A DNA stretch of 16,807 bases from the NCBI GenBank assembly GCA_963634795.1, contig CAVHDO010000022.1:1-16807 (forward strand), given 5' to 3'. Each line of letters opens with the position of its first letter. Within the stretch, counting starts at the first letter, position 1. The notes under the pieces are model-generated. The model ran no database searches, was not told the origin of the DNA, and saw nothing but the letters and a program-made list of their open reading frames with translations. The position numbers were made by a program, and so were the translations under genes. The stretch is from UBA1822 sp963634795. GTDB taxonomy: Bacteria > Bacillota > Negativicutes > Veillonellales > Dialisteraceae. This document shows, piece by piece, positions 14,339 to 16,807 of this stretch.

Positions 14339-14381
14339 GTAAACGGTGAAACAGAAAACGGAAAACGGAAAACGGATAAAT
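14339..14381 (+). repeat. GAAAACG heptanucleotide array before fabF
   Basis: Three perfect GAAAACG units (14354-14374) are flanked by degenerate ones: GTAAACG and GTGAAAC before, with one extra A, and GATAAAT after. It ends about 20 bases before the fabF start and just before its weak binding site, so it forms part of the fabF leader. Confidence 0.85.
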
Positions 14382-14402
14382 TTGTACAGAAAGGCAGGCA
14401 GT

Positions 14403-15650
14403 ATGGAAAAAAGAAGAGTCGTCGTGACCGGCCTCGGCGTCGTGTCTCCGGTCGGGATTGGGACGGATGTGTATTGGCAGGCGTTGCTTTCCGGGAAATC
14501 CGGCATCGGCCCCATCACCGAGTTCGATACGACGGATTTCCCCGTCAAAATTGCGGGCGAAGTGAAGGATTTTGATGCGGAAACCTATGTCGGCGACAAA
14601 AAAGCGGCGCGCCATATGGATCGCAATACGCAATTTGCCGTCGCGGCGGCCATCGAAGCGGTCAAGGACGCAAATTTCGATATCGAAAAAGAAGATCCCA
14701 CCCGTTGCGGTTCGCTGATCGGCAGCGGCATCGGCGGCATCGCGACGACGGAAGAAACCGTGCTCAAGATTGAAAATCGCGGCCCGTCGAAGGTGAATCC
14801 TTTCGCGGTCCCGATGATGATTGCGAATATGGCCGCCGGACAAGTTTCCATTCATTTCGGATTGCAGGGCCCGGTCTTGACGGATGTCACCGCCTGCGCG
14901 TCCGGGACGAATTCCATCGGGCTCGCGTTGCGTCTCATTCAATGCGGCGATGCGGACGTCATTTTCGCCGGCGGGACGGAAGCCGCGGTCTGCAAGACGC
15001 CCATGGCCGGATTTGCGGCGATGAAAGCCCTTTCCTCGCGCGATTGCCCGCCGGAAGAAGCGTCTTGCCCCTTCGATGCGCGGCGCGACGGCTTCGTGCT
15101 CGGCGAAGGTGCCGGCGTTTTGATTCTGGAAGAACTCGAGCATGCCAAAGCGCGCGGTGCGAAAATTTACGCGGAACTTTGCGGTTACGGCATGAGCGGC
15201 GACGCCTATCACATGACGGCTCCCGCGCCCGGCGGCGCCTTGCAACTTCGCAGCATGGAAAACGCCCTTCGCGATGCGGGCCTCACGCCGGACGACGTTT
15301 CCTACGTCAATGCCCACGGCACCTCGACGCATTTGAACGATCTCAACGAGACGGCGGCCATGAAGACCCTTTTCGGCGAGCGCGCGTACCAAGTGCCGGT
15401 GAGCTCCACGAAATCCATGATCGGCCATCTGCTCGGCGCGGCCGGTGCGCTCGAAGCCATCGTGTGCGCCCTTTCCATTCGCGATCAAAAAATCCATCCG
15501 ACAATCAATCTCAAAGAGCGCGACCCGGAATGCGATATGGATTACGTCGCGGAAGGCGCGCGCGACGCAGACGTGAATGTCGCCATGTCCAATTCCTTCG
15601 GATTCGGCGGCCACAATGCCGTCATCGTCCTCCGCCGCTACGAAGAATAA
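14403..15650 (+). CDS. fabF: Beta-ketoacyl-ACP synthase II
   Basis: FabF elongates acyl-ACP with malonyl-ACP. The 415-residue product has Cys165 in TACASGTNS, His305 in NAHGTSTHLND, Lys337 and His342 in KSMIGHLLGAAGA: the Cys-His-His set and lysine of FabF/FabB enzymes. The C-terminus, NSFGFGGHNAVIVLRR, is also typical. The ATG at 14403 begins the family N-terminus (MEKRRVVVTGLGVVSP) with the moderate site AAGGCAGG (14391-14398); an in-frame GTG at 14346 lies in a repeat array and is rejected. rnc starts one base after the stop. Confidence 0.96.
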   Translation: MEKRRVVVTGLGVVSPVGIGTDVYWQALLSGKSGIGPITEFDTTDFPVKIAGEVKDFDAETYVGDKKAARHMDRNTQFAVAAAIEAVKDANFDIEKEDPTRCGSLIGSGIGGIATTEETVLKIENRGPSKVNPFAVPMMIANMAAGQVSIHFGLQGPVLTDVTACASGTNSIGLALRLIQCGDADVIFAGGTEAAVCKTPMAGFAAMKALSSRDCPPEEASCPFDARRDGFVLGEGAGVLILEELEHAKARGAKIYAELCGYGMSGDAYHMTAPAPGGALQLRSMENALRDAGLTPDDVSYVNAHGTSTHLNDLNETAAMKTLFGERAYQVPVSSTKSMIGHLLGAAGALEAIVCALSIRDQKIHPTINLKERDPECDMDYVAEGARDADVNVAMSNSFGFGGHNAVIVLRRYEE

Positions 15651-15651
15651 A

Positions 15652-16386
15652 ATGGGAAACGAAGAAACGGCACGCCTTTCGGCCGTGCGAAAATTTGCGG
15701 AAGACAACGACATCCCCGTCCAAAACATCGAACTCTTGAATACGGCGCTCACGCACACGTCCTATGCGAACGAGCACAAAAACGAGACCATCCACGACAA
15801 TGAACGCCTCGAATTTCTGGGCGATGCCGTCTTGGATCTCGTCGTCGGCGAATATTTGTTTCTGCGCTTTCCGAATTGGCCGGAAGGCGAGCTCACCCGC
15901 GCGAAAGCGAGCGCCGTCTGCAAACCGGCCTGCGCGGAATGCGCGGCGAAATTTCACATCGGCGATTTCATGCGCCTCGGTCGCGGCGAAGAAGCCAGCG
16001 GCGGCCGCACGCGCGTTTCCATTCTGGGAAATGCCTTTGAAGCCGTCATCGGCGCGATTTATCTTGACAATGATTACGAAGTCGCCTCCCGTTTCATCCT
16101 GAGCCATTTGAAGAAATTTTTGGATCTCATCGACCGGGGCGACTACGATCACGATTATAAATCCGATTTGCAGGAGCTTGTCCAGAAACACGGCGAAGTC
16201 GCGATTCATTACGAAATGGTCCGCGACGAAGGCCCCGATCACGACAAAACCATCTGGATGGAGCTTACGGTGAACGGTAAGAAACTCGGCTGCGGCGTCG
16301 GCAAAAACAAAAAAGAAGCCGCCCAGCACGCCGCCAAAGAGGCAATCGAAGCCCTGCGGCGCGGCATGACGTTTCCGGGAAAGTAA
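15652..16386 (+). CDS. rnc: Ribonuclease III
   Basis: RNase III cuts double-stranded RNA, including rRNA precursors and structured mRNA leaders. The 244-residue product has the signature NERLEFLGDAVLDL (50-63) with Glu54 and Asp58, and Glu130 in the second metal-binding segment. A C-terminal double-stranded RNA-binding domain follows (about 169-236: DYKSDLQELVQ, then GCGVGKNKKEAAQHAAKEAIEAL). At the position of E. coli Asp114 it carries Asn127 (ILGNAFEA), a notable change in a metal-site residue. The ATG at 15652 directly follows the fabF stop; upstream in-frame starts lie inside fabF. No strong binding site is present, so coupling to fabF is likely. A terminator follows. Confidence 0.95.
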   Translation: MGNEETARLSAVRKFAEDNDIPVQNIELLNTALTHTSYANEHKNETIHDNERLEFLGDAVLDLVVGEYLFLRFPNWPEGELTRAKASAVCKPACAECAAKFHIGDFMRLGRGEEASGGRTRVSILGNAFEAVIGAIYLDNDYEVASRFILSHLKKFLDLIDRGDYDHDYKSDLQELVQKHGEVAIHYEMVRDEGPDHDKTIWMELTVNGKKLGCGVGKNKKEAAQHAAKEAIEALRRGMTFPGK

Positions 16387-16394
16387 GGAAAGAA

Positions 16395-16428
16395 AAAGGA
16401 GCTGTGATTTTTGGCAGCTCCTTTTTTT
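16395..16428 (+). terminator. Strong intrinsic terminator after rnc
   Basis: AAAGGAGCTG (16395-16404) pairs perfectly with CAGCTCCTTT (16415-16424) around a 10-base loop, followed by T residues to 16428. It lies 8 bases after the rnc stop and marks the end of the fab-rnc transcript. Confidence 0.92.
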
Positions 16429-16438
16429 GTTGGGAAGA

Positions 16439-16459
16439 GTGCACAGTGCACAGTGCACA
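16439..16459 (+). repeat. GTGCACA heptanucleotide array
   Basis: Three perfect GTGCACA units sit 10 bases after the rnc terminator. Each unit contains the palindrome GTGCAC. It is the fifth different unit sequence with a period of 7 in this window. Confidence 0.88.
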
Positions 16460-16469
16460 GGGATTGGCG

Positions 16470-16532
16470 TGCTGAGCTGTTTTGTCAGGCAGGATGGAGA
16501 CGTCAGACATCAGACGATCAGACGTCAGACTT
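16470..16532 (+). repeat. CAGACGT heptanucleotide array with leader (copy 3)
   Basis: The leader TGCTGAGCTGTTTTGTCAGG (16470-16489) continues into GCAGGAT. Then come GAGACGT (16497-16503), CAGACAT, CAGACGA, one extra T (16518), CAGACGT and CAGACTT (ending 16532). It closely matches 8899-8962 in leader, unit and number of units, about 7.5 kb away and in the same orientation. Confidence 0.85.
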
Positions 16533-16563
16533 TGCTTGTTTTTTTGCGTCAGGCGGAAAGAAA

Positions 16564-16645
16564 GTTAGCAATTAGCAGTTAGCAATTAGCAGTTTAGGTG
16601 CGCGCTTCGCGCGATTTTTATAAAATGCGGCCGGAGGCCGCCACC
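16564..16645 (-). repeat. Two-hairpin plus heptamer module (copy 2, inverted)
   Basis: On the + strand: four heptamers GTTAGCA, ATTAGCA, GTTAGCA, ATTAGCA (16564-16591), hairpin GCGCG-CTT-CGCGC (16600-16612), an AT spacer, and hairpin GCGGCC-GGA-GGCCGC (16627-16641) followed by CACC. Read on the - strand it aligns along its length with 8964-9052. The outer hairpin keeps a 6-bp stem and 3-base loop although its stem bases differ (GCGGCC here, ATCGCC there). Confidence 0.8.
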
Positions 16646-16650
16646 GTTTA

Positions 16651-16686
16651 AGCCTTCCTTTGGAGGAAGGTGCCTCCGAAGGAGGC
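16651..16686. repeat. Tandem double hairpin
   Basis: CCTTCC (16653-16658) pairs with GGAAGG (16665-16670); one base later GCCTCC-GAA-GGAGGC (16672-16686) forms a second perfect hairpin. From memory, repeats starting AAGCCTTCC with a GGAAGGTG centre and a variable second stem, followed by GGATGA, are dispersed in many Firmicute genomes; this looks like one of them. No T-run follows. Confidence 0.6.
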
Positions 16687-16807
16687 GGATGATGGGTCGC
16701 CGACGCGTCTCGTGGCCTTGCGTGGTAAGAATGCGTCATGATGTAAAAGCCTCGCGTATCGGTGACGTTAGCATTGGCAAGGCCAAGCGGCGGCGCCCCT
16801 GAGCGGC
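16687..16807. other. Gene-free end of window with distant 9-bp inverted repeat
   Basis: TGGCCTTGC (16713-16721) is exactly complementary to GCAAGGCCA (16777-16785), separated by 55 bases, which could close a longer RNA structure. I see no tRNA, protein gene or other feature here; the window ends before anything downstream can be judged. Confidence 0.3.

Noticed and set aside
16690..16745. Small ORF (about 19 residues) after a GGAGG-like sequence
   Set aside because: The apparent binding site is the second arm of a hairpin repeat, and the peptide is very short and Arg-rich.
16761..16785. Integron attC-like site near GTTAGC
   Set aside because: The core does not fit GTTRRRY, and there is no matching partner box or cassette gene.

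Overview
The window most resembles a chromosomal segment of a diderm Firmicute of the class Negativicutes (Selenomonas/Veillonella relatives). The evidence is the combination of a Firmicute-type fatty-acid cluster, headed by FapR and ending in fabF-rnc, with real outer-membrane genes: an LptD-like LPS-assembly barrel ending in Phe, a secretin, and several exported proteins with signal peptides. All protein genes lie on the + strand. The genus is not resolved.

Region 1 (about 155-8790) looks like one or two tightly packed transcripts. A sigma-A-like promoter precedes two exported proteins of unknown function (285-734 and 746-1864), then an LptD-like protein (1864-3666) and glucose-6-phosphate isomerase from a TTG start (3677-5047). 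These are followed by a PilP/GspC-like inner-membrane protein and a short secretin overlapping by ATGA (5082-6904), and an ABC-F ATPase (6910-8790). The first four genes plus the secretin pair suggest envelope biogenesis and secretion.

Region 2 (8791-9412) has no gene. It holds short tandem repeats with a period of exactly 7 bp, paired GC hairpins, a 12-bp inverted repeat, a weak terminator-like site, and finally an extended -10 promoter with a FapR-operator-like quasi-palindrome across the expected transcription start.

Region 3 (9413-16386) is the type II fatty-acid and phospholipid initiation cluster: fapR-plsX-fabH-fabD-fabG-acpP-fabF, followed by rnc. FapR (malonyl-CoA-responsive) would control the set. 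FabD makes malonyl-ACP, FabH starts chains, FabF elongates, FabG reduces, AcpP carries the intermediates, and PlsX passes acyl chains to phospholipid synthesis. No dehydratase, enoyl reductase or acetyl-CoA carboxylase gene is present here. acpP appears to be a separately controlled unit: its own candidate promoters, a perfect 16-bp inverted repeat in its leader, and an intrinsic terminator after it.

Region 4 (16387-16807) starts with a strong terminator after rnc and then repeats the region 2 material: a GTGCACA heptamer array, a third copy of the CAGACGT array with its leader, and an inverted copy of the hairpin-plus-heptamer module. A further double hairpin follows. The best candidate for something undescribed is this family of intergenic heptanucleotide arrays and the module they belong to. 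At least eight arrays with five different unit sequences all share a 7-bp period, and two module copies in opposite orientation keep hairpins whose stems differ by paired changes.
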